A stretch of DNA of 40,970 bases. It comes from Pseudomonadota bacterium. Its GTDB lineage: Bacteria > Pseudomonadota > Gammaproteobacteria > Steroidobacterales > Woeseiaceae. The notes under the pieces were generated by a model. The model did no database searches. It was not told the DNA's origin and saw only the letters and a program-made list of their open reading frames with translations. Within the stretch, counting starts at the first letter, position 1. Each line of letters begins with the position of its first letter. Made by a program: the position numbers and the translations under genes. This document shows positions 1 through 9,944 of this stretch, piece by piece. Where the stretch lies: NCBI GenBank assembly GCA_022560695.1, contig JADFSP010000021.1, positions 1 to 40,970 of the forward strand, given 5' to 3'.

Positions 1-2
1 GA

Positions 3-1670
3 TCGGTATCACGGCAACGGGTGCCACTGGCGAGCTGGTCGGCATTGATCCTGGCCACGGTGATTCTGGTCTCAGCGAGCGCAGCCGCGGGAGAATCAGC
101 GCCTGAGAATAACAACGAGCCAGTACCCGGCGATCATTCAGTTGAAAGTACAGACGCAGTGATCGGCGAAATAGTTATCGATAAATCGAATGTCTTCGAT
201 CTCTCAGACCCCGAAGAAAACAAGTGGCTGTATCGTCTCGCCAATCGGCTGCACATCGTTACCAGTGATAGTGTCATCACGAAGCAGCTTCTGTTCCGCT
301 CCGGAGACAAGTACGTGCCACGTATTGTCGATGAATCCGGGCGCATACTGCGTGACAACCGCTATTTTTATGATGCTTCCATCAAGCCGCTACACCGCGA
401 AGATGGCGTCGTTGATATCAGGGTCACTACACGGGACGTCTGGACATTGACGCCGGAGCTGTCCGTGTCGCGCAGCGGCGGCGAGAACCGGACCAAATTC
501 GGCATCGAGGAGCTGAACCTCTTCGGCAAGGGTCAGGAAGTGCGTATCGCCCGAACGGACAACGTCGATCGCGAGTCGACGAGTTTCGAATTTTCCGACA
601 AACACCTGGGGCGCAGCTGGGTTTCTGCATCGTTGCGAATCGCTGACAATTCCGATGGTCATTCCAATCTTCTGTCGGTGAAACGGCCGTTTTACTCACT
701 GGACACCCGCTGGTCCGCCGGCGGCTCCATTTTCGATGACGAGCGCCGCAGCGTGCTGTACAGGCTCGGCGACGAGGCGGCCGAGTATCGGCACGAACGT
801 GTGTTCGTGTCGGCCTTCGGCGGCTGGTCGGCAGGACTGAAACGCAATCACGTACGACGCTGGACGTTCGGCGTCACCTACGATGACAATCTGTTTTCCG
901 CGGTGCCAAACCCAACGCTGCCCGCGGCCATGCCCTTGGATCGCAGGCTTGTCTATCCTTTTCTTGGTGTTGAATTCGTCGAAGATCGATACACGAAATC
1001 GAACAATCGTGACCAGATCGGCAGGACCGAGGACTTCTTGATGGGTACGCGACTATCAGCGATGCTGGGTTGGTCGGACCAGAACTTTGGCGCCACTACT
1101 GATGCGGTTATCTACCGGGCATCAGCTAGCCGTGGCTTCGGGTCGATCGCTCGCAACGCGTTACTGTTAGCCGCGACGGCCAGCGGCCGCATCACTAGTG
1201 GTAACACACAAAATACGCTGGCAAACTTCAGCGCCCGGTACTACCGACACCGGTCCGCAAAGCGGCTGTTGTTCGCAACCATGAATGTCACCGTCGGCAA
1301 TGATCTCGATCTTGACAATCCGGTTCAACTCGGCGGGGATTCCGGTTTGCGTGGATACCCGTTGCGCTATCAAATCGGCGATGCGAAAATACTCCTGACG
1401 GTGGAACAGCGCTACTTTACGGACTGGTATCCGTTTCGACTGTTTCGCATTGGTGGCGCCGTGTTTTTCGACGCCGGCCGGACCTGGGGCAACAACCCGC
1501 TGGGTGGAAACAACCTGGGCTGGCTGCGAGATGTCGGCCTGGGTCTGCGCTTTTCCCCGACGCGAAGTGGGGTGCAAAAGATCGTGCACCTCGATATCGC
1601 GTTTCCGCTGGACGGTGATCAGTCCATCGATAACGTGCAGATTCTTCTCGAATCAAAAAGAGGTTTTTAG
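3..1670 (+). CDS. Omp85/BamA-like outer-membrane barrel protein, probably 5'-partial
   Basis: The translation has a signal-peptide-like hydrophobic start, one POTRA-like stretch (about residues 45-130 counted from the GTG at 21) and a long beta-barrel region. Near residue 441 it carries GGDSGLRGYP, which matches the L6-loop (V/L)RGY motif of Omp85 proteins, and it ends in Phe as outer-membrane barrels do. The first in-window start is GTG at 21, but the frame stays open to base 3, and the upstream codons read SVSRQR. These arginines would supply the positive n-region that the peptide from 21 lacks, so the true start is probably before the window. With a single POTRA it is too short for BamA; a TamA-like or surface-antigen (D15) relative fits better. 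Its substrate or partner cannot be told from here. Confidence 0.8.
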   Translation, partial: SVSRQRVPLASWSALILATVILVSASAAAGESAPENNNEPVPGDHSVESTDAVIGEIVIDKSNVFDLSDPEENKWLYRLANRLHIVTSDSVITKQLLFRSGDKYVPRIVDESGRILRDNRYFYDASIKPLHREDGVVDIRVTTRDVWTLTPELSVSRSGGENRTKFGIEELNLFGKGQEVRIARTDNVDRESTSFEFSDKHLGRSWVSASLRIADNSDGHSNLLSVKRPFYSLDTRWSAGGSIFDDERRSVLYRLGDEAAEYRHERVFVSAFGGWSAGLKRNHVRRWTFGVTYDDNLFSAVPNPTLPAAMPLDRRLVYPFLGVEFVEDRYTKSNNRDQIGRTEDFLMGTRLSAMLGWSDQNFGATTDAVIYRASASRGFGSIARNALLLAATASGRITSGNTQNTLANFSARYYRHRSAKRLLFATMNVTVGNDLDLDNPVQLGGDSGLRGYPLRYQIGDAKILLTVEQRYFTDWYPFRLFRIGGAVFFDAGRTWGNNPLGGNNLGWLRDVGLGLRFSPTRSGVQKIVHLDIAFPLDGDQSIDNVQILLESKRGF

Positions 1671-1954
1671 GCATCCCCGATCACCACGATTCGTTAGCCC
1701 GTTGCACTCGGGACGTGGGGTCGTTGCACAGCCCGCAGAAACGCGGGGACCGTGGACGATAGCTACACAGGGACGCCATTTTGTCCCTGGTCGGGACGAT
1801 TGTCGCAACCGCCCCATCTTCGCTCAGAAATTCGCGCTCACCCGAATCCGAAGTCCGGTATAACTTTGGCGCACTCAGGTAAGACTGCAGTATTTCTGTA
1901 GCGCGCTCGCAGTTATGCGCCTGCATTGCGCCACCGCCACCATTACCGGCCAGT
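1671..1954. other. Intergenic region with no convincing gene
   Basis: This stretch separates the converging Omp85-like and rhomboid genes. A minus-strand frame is open through 1681-2124, overlapping the rhomboid 3' end, with internal ATGs at 2010 and 1926. None has a good ribosome site and the translation resembles no family I know. A short GTCCC/GGGAC hairpin lies near 1786-1800, but no T-run follows it. I do not call a gene here. Confidence 0.4.
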
Positions 1955-2734
1955 TCATCGCTTGATACGGTGCCAGCTTCTCGACGGCGCTTTACGCTTT
2001 TTCCAGCCATAAAAAGGATGGCGGCGCAGTAGCTCCGGATTTCTGAACAGCAGCACAAGGATCGCGCCGGCCGCGAACCCGCCAATGTGCGCCCAGAATG
2101 CGACGCCGCCGCCGGGCCCGCCAAGCGAACTCACACCGCTGATCACCTGCACGAGAAACCAGTAACCGAGCATGAAAAATGCGGGAACCGCGATTGTCGT
2201 CACATAGAAGCCGAATACCAGCAACAGGTGGACATGGACGCGAGGATAAAGAAGGACATAAGCGCCCATTACTCCGCCGATGGCCCCGGACGCGCCGACC
2301 ATCGGAATCGGCGACTCGACGTTGGTCGCGACCTGCAGCGCCGCCGCCGCGATGCCGCACAGCAGATAGAAGACGACGAAGCGGCCGTGCCCCATCGAGT
2401 CCTCGACGTTATCGCCAAATATCCACAAGAACCACATATTGCCGATGATGTGGAACCAGCCGCCATGCATGAACATCGACGAGATAACGGTGTGCCAGGC
2501 GGAAGTTGCACCCAGTTCGCAGAAAGATGCCGGCCCGAGCTGGATCCGCGTGCCGGCGGGGAACGCTCCGAGTAACTCGCCGGGAATCAGTCCGAGCCGA
2601 CACACGGAACTCGACAGCATGGGCTCGGACCCGAAACCCTGAACGAAAATCCATGCGGCCACGTTGACGGCGATGATGCCGAACGTTGCATACGGGACCA
2701 GGACTTGTGGGTTGTCATCTCGTATCGGAAACAT
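1955..2734 (-). CDS. Rhomboid-family intramembrane serine protease
   Basis: This 259-residue protein has about six membrane helices. It carries the rhomboid catalytic pair: GASGAI with the nucleophile Ser149, and His216 in WAHIGGFAAG. The HGGWFHIIGNMWFLWIFG segment (residues 90-107) matches the conserved helix-2 region of bacterial rhomboids with its His and Asn. Rhomboids cleave transmembrane substrates inside the inner membrane; the substrate here is unknown. The ATG at 2734 leaves a normal short cytoplasmic N-terminus. It follows the Lrp gene on the same strand after 76 nt, but nothing indicates a shared function. Confidence 0.9.
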   Translation of the reverse strand: MFPIRDDNPQVLVPYATFGIIAVNVAAWIFVQGFGSEPMLSSSVCRLGLIPGELLGAFPAGTRIQLGPASFCELGATSAWHTVISSMFMHGGWFHIIGNMWFLWIFGDNVEDSMGHGRFVVFYLLCGIAAAALQVATNVESPIPMVGASGAIGGVMGAYVLLYPRVHVHLLLVFGFYVTTIAVPAFFMLGYWFLVQVISGVSSLGGPGGGVAFWAHIGGFAAGAILVLLFRNPELLRRHPFYGWKKRKAPSRSWHRIKR

Positions 2735-2810
2735 TGTCGCTCGGAATTGACCTCATTCATGTTCTGTGCTGCCCGGACTTCCGCGGAACGCAGGCGGGCA
2801 CATTAGCACC

Positions 2811-3278
2811 TCATATCGGCAAGACCGTCGTATGCTTGATGTTCGACATCACAATACTCGAGTTCACCTCCTGGATGCCGGCAAATTGTGACAGTTTTTC
2901 AAAGAAGAATTGTTCGTAAGCCTTGATGTCCTCAGTGACGATGCGCAACAGGAAGTCAACGTTACCCAGCAAAACGTAACAATCGAGCACTTCAGGGAAG
3001 GTGCTGACGACCTCGGCAAACGCGGCCAGGTTGCTGCGGCCATGTGACGTGAGTTTGACATGGGCGAACACCATCGTATTGAGACCCACCTTTTCCCGAT
3101 CCAGTTTGACCGGCTGATCTTTGATAACCCCCTGGTCCCGCAGACTTTGAATACGCCGCCAGCAGGCCGACTGCGACAGCCCGATCTGCTCGCCGATCGC
3201 CGAGGCATTGATGCCCGCTTGTGTCTGCAATAGATCGAGAATTTTTCGGTCGACATGATCCAGGCGCACGGGTTGCAT
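2811..3278 (-). CDS. Lrp/AsnC-family transcriptional regulator, likely regulator of the adjacent bkd operon
   Basis: The 155-residue protein has an N-terminal winged helix-turn-helix (about residues 7-60, with GLSQSACWRRIQSL as recognition segment) and a C-terminal RAM effector domain (about 68-150). This is the normal Lrp/AsnC size and layout. It is divergent from the branched-chain 2-oxoacid dehydrogenase operon starting at 3534. BkdR of Pseudomonas putida is an Lrp-type activator of that kind of operon, so a BkdR-like role is an inference from context. An AT-rich palindrome lies in the shared intergenic region at 3306-3318. Family assignment is firm; the effector, perhaps a branched-chain amino acid, is inferred. 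Confidence 0.9.
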   Translation of the reverse strand: MQPVRLDHVDRKILDLLQTQAGINASAIGEQIGLSQSACWRRIQSLRDQGVIKDQPVKLDREKVGLNTMVFAHVKLTSHGRSNLAAFAEVVSTFPEVLDCYVLLGNVDFLLRIVTEDIKAYEQFFFEKLSQFAGIQEVNSSIVMSNIKHTTVLPI

Positions 3279-3305
3279 AAAATACTACTCAATAGTCGAT
3301 TTGAC

Positions 3306-3318
3306 GCATAATATATGC
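3306..3318. promoter_or_regulatory. AT-rich palindrome in the Lrp/bkd divergent promoter region
   Basis: Arms GCATA (3306-3310) and TATGC (3314-3318) flank ATA, giving a perfect dyad 28 bp upstream of the Lrp start. Lrp-family proteins often bind short AT-rich dyads. A TTGACG hexamer (3301-3306) overlaps the dyad and TAAAAT follows at 3321-3326, but their 14-bp spacing is short for a sigma70 promoter. Operator function is an inference. Confidence 0.35.
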
Positions 3319-3494
3319 TTTAAAATGGCGGTTGGCAACGAAAATAGCAACAAATGCCCGGTATGGCCGGGATATATTGGTCATCAATACGTGGCCGCTC
3401 ACGGCACGGCGCCCGGCCCGGTAGCAGGCAGATGCCGGACGCCACGGCGCGGATGCGCATCGCGTAGAATGATGCGGCTCACGAGCCGGGCTGA

Positions 3495-4769
<1,275 letters not shown>

Positions 4770-4772
4770 TCG

Positions 4773-5789
4773 ATGGCGCAGATGAACATGATCGAGGCGA
4801 TCCGTTCAGCTCTCGACGTCGTCATGGAAAAGGATTCTAACGTCGTCGTGCTCGGTGAGGATATCGGCTACTTTGGCGGCGTATTTCGTTGCACGGAGGG
4901 TCTGCAGCAAAAATACGGCGAGCATCGCGTCATCGATGCCCCGATCGCCGAAGGCGGCATCATCGGCGCGGCCATCGGCATGGGCGTCAACGGCCTTAGA
5001 CCCGTCGCTGAAATTCAGTTCGCGGACTATATCTACCCGGGATTCGACCAGGTCGTCAGTGAACTTGCGCGACTGCGCTACCGGTCCTGCGGTGAGTTCT
5101 TTTCGCCGGTCACGATACGCACGCCTTGCGGCGGCGGTATCCGGGGTGGGCAGACACATTCGCAAAGCCCCGAGGCGATCTTCGCGCACGTCAGCGGCAT
5201 CAGGATTGTGATGCCGTCCAATCCATACGACGCGAAAGGTCTTCTGATCAGCTCTATCGAATCCGATGATCCGGTCATATTTTTCGAGCCCAAGCGTATT
5301 TATCACGGACCGTTTGACGGCGATCCTGATAAGCCGGCCGTATCCTGGGCATCACACCCGAAGGGCGAAGTTCCTGAGGATTGGTACACGGTGCCGCTTG
5401 GCACAGCGGACGTAGTGCGGCCCGGTACGGAACTCACGATCGTTACCTATGGCACACTCGTACACGTCGCCGAGGCCGCGGCCGACGAGACGGGCGTGGA
5501 TGCCGAAATCATCGATGTACGCACAATCGCACCGCTCGATGTCAGCACACTGACGGAATCAGTTTGCAAGACGGGCCGCTGTCTCATTGCCCACGAGGCG
5601 ACACAATTCTGCGGCTATGGCGGAGAACTCACCGCAACGATTCAGAAGCACTGCTTCTATCATCTGGAGGTACCTATCTTGCGGGTTGCCGGCTGGGATA
5701 CCCCGTATCCGCACGCATTCGAGTGGCAGTACTTTCCAGGCAAGAAGCGCATGGCTGCCGGAATCCGCGAGGTCATGGAGGGAGGATGA
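4773..5789 (+). CDS. bkdA2: Branched-chain 2-oxoacid dehydrogenase E1 component, beta subunit
   Basis: The 338-residue protein is a transketolase-like E1beta. An N-terminal pyrimidine-binding domain (about 1-180) includes the VVVLGEDIGYFGGVFR and GIIGAAIGMGVNGLRPVAEIQF segments. A C-terminal transketolase domain (about 200-330) contains IDVRTIAPLD and the HEATQFCGYGGEL region. It completes the E1 heterotetramer with the preceding alpha subunit. Its stop overlaps the start of the E2 gene (ATGA at 5786-5789), so all three genes form one translationally coupled operon. Length and motifs match BkdA2. Confidence 0.92.
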   Translation: MAQMNMIEAIRSALDVVMEKDSNVVVLGEDIGYFGGVFRCTEGLQQKYGEHRVIDAPIAEGGIIGAAIGMGVNGLRPVAEIQFADYIYPGFDQVVSELARLRYRSCGEFFSPVTIRTPCGGGIRGGQTHSQSPEAIFAHVSGIRIVMPSNPYDAKGLLISSIESDDPVIFFEPKRIYHGPFDGDPDKPAVSWASHPKGEVPEDWYTVPLGTADVVRPGTELTIVTYGTLVHVAEAAADETGVDAEIIDVRTIAPLDVSTLTESVCKTGRCLIAHEATQFCGYGGELTATIQKHCFYHLEVPILRVAGWDTPYPHAFEWQYFPGKKRMAAGIREVMEGG

Positions 5790-7033
5790 GCGAGTACATC
5801 TTCAAGCTGCCGGATCTCGGTGAAGGCACTGTCGAGTCGGAAATCGGCGAGTGGTACATCAATGTCGGCGATCAGGTTACTGAAGAAGACGTCGTCGGCA
5901 CGATGATGACAGACAAGGCGGCGGTCGAATTGTCATCACCCGTGACCGGAACGGTCATCAAGCTCGCAGGCGAACCGGGCGACATAGTCGCTGTCGGTGC
6001 GCCGCTGGTCATCTTCGAAACCGACACGGCCGCACCCGAAAAACCGGCAAAGGCGAAGCCGCCTGTTACCGGTAACGGCAGCAACGGCGCCGTCAGCGAA
6101 GCAGGCGGAACGACCGTGCCCGCCGAGCCGCGGGCCGAAGCTGCGGACTCGTCGATGCGACCCCGCGTCGTGACGTCGCCAGCAATACGCCGCATGGCGA
6201 AGGAGACAGGAGTCGATCTCGCGCTGGTTGCGGGCAGCGGTCCGGGTGGGCGCATAAGCCGCAAGGATTTCGACCAGTTTCTCAAGCGACAGGCAATTTC
6301 CGGCGCGCCCATTGCAGCCCGGCCAGCGACGCCGTCAACCAGCGAAGTTAAAGTGATCGGCCTGCGGCGGATTATCGCCGAGCGAATGTCTGCGTCGAAG
6401 CGCGAGATTCCGCATTTTTCCTATGTCGAGGAACTCGACATCACCGAACTCGAGGCGCTCAGAAAACACCTGAACAGCAAGAAAAGTGATGCCTCAGAAC
6501 GCCTGACGCTGTTGCCATTCCTCGCCCTCGCGCTCGTGCGCGCGCTGCGGGAATTTCCGCAGTGCAACACGACATACGACAAGGAGCGCAACGTATTGCT
6601 GCGGCACGGTGCCGTGCATCTCGGTGTTGCGACGCAAACTCCCGATGGCCTGAAGGTTCCCGTGGTTCGCCACGCCGAGGCGCGTTCGATCGACGACCTC
6701 GCGAGTGAAATCCGGCGCGTCTCCGACGCCGCACGCAATAACACGGCGAAAAAAGATGAGTTGTCGGGTTCGACCATTACGATTACGAGCCTGGGAAAAC
6801 TCGGTGGCATTGTTTCGACACCGGTCATCAACCTGCCTGAAGTCGCCATTATCGGTGTCAACCGTGCAGTGGAACGACCCGTCGTGATCAATGGCCAGAT
6901 CACCATACGTCTGATGATGAACCTGTCGTCGTCTTTCGATCACCGCTTCGTTGACGGCTATGATGCCGCGGCCATGATCCAGAGCGTCAGGGAGATGCTT
7001 GAGCACCCGGCGACGATTTTCCTGCCCGGCTAA
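5786..7033 (+). CDS. bkdB: Dihydrolipoyl acyltransferase (E2) of branched-chain 2-oxoacid dehydrogenase
   Basis: E2 transfers the acyl group from lipoate to CoA and forms the core of the complex. The 415 residues show one lipoyl domain (1-78, lipoyl lysine K44 in MTDKAAVE), an Ala/Pro-rich linker, a peripheral-subunit-binding domain (about 120-160, VTSPAIRRMAKETG) and a CoA acyltransferase domain ending with the catalytic DHRFVDG motif. I chose the ATG at 5786 because the lipoyl domain begins there and it overlaps the E1beta stop; the frame is open further upstream, but that stretch is E1beta read out of frame. No dihydrolipoamide dehydrogenase (E3) gene follows, so E3 must come from elsewhere in the genome. 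Confidence 0.93.
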   Translation: MSEYIFKLPDLGEGTVESEIGEWYINVGDQVTEEDVVGTMMTDKAAVELSSPVTGTVIKLAGEPGDIVAVGAPLVIFETDTAAPEKPAKAKPPVTGNGSNGAVSEAGGTTVPAEPRAEAADSSMRPRVVTSPAIRRMAKETGVDLALVAGSGPGGRISRKDFDQFLKRQAISGAPIAARPATPSTSEVKVIGLRRIIAERMSASKREIPHFSYVEELDITELEALRKHLNSKKSDASERLTLLPFLALALVRALREFPQCNTTYDKERNVLLRHGAVHLGVATQTPDGLKVPVVRHAEARSIDDLASEIRRVSDAARNNTAKKDELSGSTITITSLGKLGGIVSTPVINLPEVAIIGVNRAVERPVVINGQITIRLMMNLSSSFDHRFVDGYDAAAMIQSVREMLEHPATIFLPG

Positions 7034-7058
7034 TGACGCCTCTACGATCCAGCATGAT

Positions 7059-7080
7059 TGCATCTCCATTCGGAGATGCA
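7059..7080. terminator. Hairpin between converging bkdB and apbE
   Basis: A perfect 9-bp stem, TGCATCTCC (7059-7067) with GGAGATGCA (7072-7080), closes an ATTC loop. It lies between two converging genes, the position of a bidirectional terminator. No T-run follows on either strand, so rho-dependent termination or 3'-end stabilisation is also possible. Confidence 0.5.
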
Positions 7081-7110
7081 GATGGATCGGTGCGATCGCT
7101 CCAGGTCTCG

Positions 7111-8031
7111 CTATGACGCCTCACGCATCGAACAGTCATCTTTGATGAACAGACGACTGCTCTCGTCGAACCACAGATACGGCAACCCGACCTCGTCCAG
7201 CCATCGCTTGCCGGCCTCGCCTTTCAACATTGCGATCGTGCTAGTACTGCCTGCGATCAGGCATTGTGGCGCGACAACGCTGACTGCCCTTAATCCCTCG
7301 ACGGGCCAGCCTGTTTTGGGGTTCAGGATATGCCCGTAGCGCTTGCCATCGATGACGATTGACCGCTGATAGTCGCCGCTGCTGGCGAGCCCGCCATGTT
7401 TCAAATTAACGGTCGTCGCGATACTGCCAGGATCATCGGGACTCTGAATACCGATTTTCCAGGGACTGCCATCCGGGTGCGGACCGATGACATGAATGTC
7501 GCCGCCCATGTTGATCAGTCCATGACGAACGCCCATGTCCCGGCACAGTGTGGCGCACGTGTCGGCAGCGTACTCCTTTACGACACCACCGAAATCGAGT
7601 TCCATGCCGGTGAGCGGCAATACGATGCGTGATTCATCCCAGATCACTTTGTCCCAGCCGATTAGCTGCAGCGTGTCTGCAACCTCGCTGTCGGTCGGCA
7701 GCTTGTTTTCCCTGAAGTTCCAGATACGCCGCAGTACACCGGATGTGATGTCGAACATCCCGTCGCTTTGCTCGAAACAGGTCTGCGAGTAATTCAGAAG
7801 GGCCGCGGTTTCTTCGTCAACTGCGACGCCACGCGTGTCTCCGGCTGACTCGTTAATCCGGGTCAGCAGGCTATCTGGAAGATAACGGCTGTAACGGGAT
7901 TCGAGCTTGTTTATGGCGTCGATCGCTTTTTTGGCGACGGCTGTTGCTTGTCTCTTGTTCGAAGCATAGAGACTGAGTTCGTTGACACACGCCATGGCCT
8001 CGAATGAAAAGTCGTATTGACGCATGGCCAT
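7111..8031 (-). CDS. apbE: FAD:protein FMN transferase (ApbE family)
   Basis: ApbE enzymes attach FMN from FAD to a Thr/Ser of periplasmic flavoproteins. The 306 residues show the family blocks in order: the N-terminal strand with EAMACVNELSLYA, DGMFDITSG (about 95-103), LDFGGVVKEYAAD, INMGGDIHVIG, GLASSGDYQR, YGHILNPKTGWPV, and AGSTSTIAMLKG with the metal/FAD-binding residues. The protein begins almost directly with the catalytic domain, and I see no signal peptide or lipobox, which is unusual for an enzyme that normally acts outside the cytoplasm. It is the last gene of the PKD-tlpA-DUF4266-DUF3570-apbE operon, 20 nt after the DUF3570 gene. I found no acceptor motif of the D-G-x-S/T-G-A-T type in the operon. 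Confidence 0.9.
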   Translation of the reverse strand: MAMRQYDFSFEAMACVNELSLYASNKRQATAVAKKAIDAINKLESRYSRYLPDSLLTRINESAGDTRGVAVDEETAALLNYSQTCFEQSDGMFDITSGVLRRIWNFRENKLPTDSEVADTLQLIGWDKVIWDESRIVLPLTGMELDFGGVVKEYAADTCATLCRDMGVRHGLINMGGDIHVIGPHPDGSPWKIGIQSPDDPGSIATTVNLKHGGLASSGDYQRSIVIDGKRYGHILNPKTGWPVEGLRAVSVVAPQCLIAGSTSTIAMLKGEAGKRWLDEVGLPYLWFDESSRLFIKDDCSMREAS

Positions 8032-8051
8032 CGGCGTATCTTCGGCTCTGA

Positions 8052-9182
8052 TCAGAACGTGTGCTTTATCCCCAGCGTCACTAAATAGCTGCTCAAAGGC
8101 TCAGGGTCAAGCGAGTGCTCGCCACCGAGCTTGAGGTCACCGCGACGCGCATAGTATTGCAGGTTGAGATCGAGCCCGGTATTGCCTGCGATTTTCTTTG
8201 TGATCTTGACGCCGGCAATTACCGACCCGTAGCTCGCCAGCCGAAAATCACTTGTGTAGTAGCCGTCATTGCGGAATGCCACGAAATAAGGCTCGTAGAA
8301 GTCTGCCTTTTCCTGCGTGTAATACCGCACGCTCGGAGTCACCGTCCAATCGCCGGGTAGCTCCTGGTACCAGGATGCCTCGAACGTATGGCTTTGCACG
8401 TCCCAGTCGTCATTAAAGAGTCGATACGTCAGATGCACCGACGCATCGTCTGCCATGTGGCGGATATACCGCACCAGAACAGCGATCTGCGCTCGATCGT
8501 CCGGACGACTGTCGGGCAGGATTGAAGTCTGCACCTGTACCAGCTTGTACGGATCGCTCAGGTAGCCGGTCTCTTCGGCAAATGACACGTTCAGTTGCAA
8601 CAGCGAGCTCGTATTCAGTACTTGCGTAACGCCGAAGAACACGCTCCTGCCTTCCTTGTCGTTACGGATAACCTGACCTTCGGCCCAGACCTCATCACTG
8701 GCAAAGCCCACGCCGACGGCAAACGTCGTGTTCTTGTTGTTTGTGTCCCATTCGTATTGAAGAGTCAGTGCTTGCGACGTGTAGTCGTCCTCATCTGACC
8801 AGCTCGGTGCAACTGTCAATGTTCCGGCATCGAAGAAGTGCCGGAAACTCGCGGTGACTGCTGTACGCTGATCGGTGATCGAAGCTCCACTCTTGACAAC
8901 GACGGGATCGCCATTCTGTCCCGGCGACATGAATATTGGCGATGCACCGGACATGGTTTCGAATTCGATCGATACAGTCAGGTCATTCCGGCCAGTCAGT
9001 GGAATTCCCAGGGTCAGATATTCGGCATCGACCGTCATCAGGTCATCTTGCTCTTCGTAATGGACATACTTTAGATCGACGACGACGTCACCCTTGTCGA
9101 TCGGCGTTGCTGCCACCGATATCCCCGGCAACGCGACGGCCGCCGCCATCAGGTGACGCAAATATGAATTAGTTGCAGCCAC
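8052..9182 (-). CDS. DUF3570-family predicted outer-membrane beta-barrel protein
   Basis: The protein has a signal-peptide-like start (about residues 9-25, ending GISVAA), then alternating amphipathic strands rich in Tyr, Trp and Asp, and it ends HTF, consistent with an outer-membrane barrel. Overall pattern and neighbourhood (DUF4266 lipoprotein, TlpA, ApbE) match the DUF3570 family, whose function is not established. I placed the start at GTG 9182 because GGGAGG (9193-9188) sits 5 nt upstream. A TTG at 9197 and an ATG at 9149 are in the same frame. From 9182 the gene overlaps the DUF4266 stop by 14 nt, which suggests coupled translation. Confidence 0.75.
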   Translation of the reverse strand: MAATNSYLRHLMAAAVALPGISVAATPIDKGDVVVDLKYVHYEEQDDLMTVDAEYLTLGIPLTGRNDLTVSIEFETMSGASPIFMSPGQNGDPVVVKSGASITDQRTAVTASFRHFFDAGTLTVAPSWSDEDDYTSQALTLQYEWDTNNKNTTFAVGVGFASDEVWAEGQVIRNDKEGRSVFFGVTQVLNTSSLLQLNVSFAEETGYLSDPYKLVQVQTSILPDSRPDDRAQIAVLVRYIRHMADDASVHLTYRLFNDDWDVQSHTFEASWYQELPGDWTVTPSVRYYTQEKADFYEPYFVAFRNDGYYTSDFRLASYGSVIAGVKITKKIAGNTGLDLNLQYYARRGDLKLGGEHSLDPEPLSSYLVTLGIKHTF

Positions 9183-9420
9183 AGCCACCTCCCACAACAG
9201 CGTAACCGCCGGACGATGCTTCCTTACTCGTCACAACCTGTTCGAATATCGTTCTCTCCAGGGCATCGGGTTCAATGGCCATGTGCTCTTTGGCCAGGGT
9301 ACCGCGCTCCCATGGTTTAACGTTGACAGCGCAGCCAGCGCTTTGCAGCGCAAACGCTATTACTATCAGGCTTACAAGGCGACGAGTGTTCATAAGTTTC
9401 GATCCAGCCTTCACATTCAT
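9169..9420 (-). CDS. DUF4266-family small lipoprotein with C-terminal CGC
   Basis: This 83-residue protein has a signal sequence ending in a lipobox-like LQSAGC, so Cys30 is the likely lipidated residue. The mature part contains VKPWERGTLAKEHM and SKEASSGG and ends GGGCGCN, which I recognise as the DUF4266 pattern. Cys80 and Cys82, in a glycine-rich tail, could bind a metal or take part in thiol exchange; this is inference. The ATG at 9420 overlaps the tlpA stop; a second ATG at 9393 would give a more usual signal-peptide length. Its tight linkage to a thioredoxin-like protein and to the DUF3570 barrel suggests one envelope complex. Confidence 0.82.
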   Translation of the reverse strand: MNVKAGSKLMNTRRLVSLIVIAFALQSAGCAVNVKPWERGTLAKEHMAIEPDALERTIFEQVVTSKEASSGGYAVVGGGCGCN

Positions 9421-9920
9421 AGTAATTTTTCGATGAGTGCCACGATTTTTTCCTTGTCGCTTGATTTAAAGCCGTAGTGCACTTCCTGTATCAGGCCAGC
9501 ACGATCGACAATGTATGAGGTCGGCATCGCCATCACCTCGTACTGCTCCGCAACGTCACCAGCCGGGTTTTTTCCAACTAAAAATGTTACCGGATGATCC
9601 TTTAGAAAATCGTGGGCATCCTGCGGATTCTGATCCATGTTGATAGCGATAATGACGAGACCCTTGCCACTGTACTTCTGGTGCAGCCCCTCCATGTACG
9701 GAAAGGACTTCAGGCATGGAGCGCACCAGGACGCCCAGAAATCGACGTAAACGACCTTGCCCTGAAACTGATCGAGACTGATTGCCTTGCCGCCACCGAG
9801 TTCTGGGATGCTAAAGCCGGGCGCCAGCCTGACATCCTCTGCGGATGTCACAACGGCCGGAAGACCGGCCAGCACGGCCATCAAAATCAGGATCATGGCT
9901 CTCGTTTTGAGTATTTTCAT
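9417..9920 (-). CDS. TlpA-like periplasmic thioredoxin
   Basis: The 167-residue protein has a signal peptide (about 1-26, ending VVTSA) and a thioredoxin fold of the TlpA/ResA type, with active site WCAPC (C66, C69) and cis-proline P133 in AMPTSY. Such proteins reduce disulfides outside the cytoplasm, commonly in apocytochromes c or metal-site cysteines. A c-type cytochrome lipoprotein is encoded just upstream and a Cys-X-Cys lipoprotein just downstream, so either could be its substrate. GAGAG lies about 10 nt before the ATG at 9920. The stop overlaps the start of the DUF4266 gene. Confidence 0.92.
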   Translation of the reverse strand: MKILKTRAMILILMAVLAGLPAVVTSAEDVRLAPGFSIPELGGGKAISLDQFQGKVVYVDFWASWCAPCLKSFPYMEGLHQKYSGKGLVIIAINMDQNPQDAHDFLKDHPVTFLVGKNPAGDVAEQYEVMAMPTSYIVDRAGLIQEVHYGFKSSDKEKIVALIEKLL

Positions 9921-9944
9921 ATCGAATGGCTCTCTTTTCGACGA

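Noticed and set aside
1681..2010. Possible small minus-strand gene after the rhomboid gene
   Set aside because: The frame is open but has no good ribosome site or family resemblance, and half of it lies over the rhomboid 3' end.
5381..5785. Upstream extension of the E2 frame
   Set aside because: This stretch is E1beta read in another frame; the lipoyl domain begins exactly at ATG 5786, which overlaps the E1beta stop.
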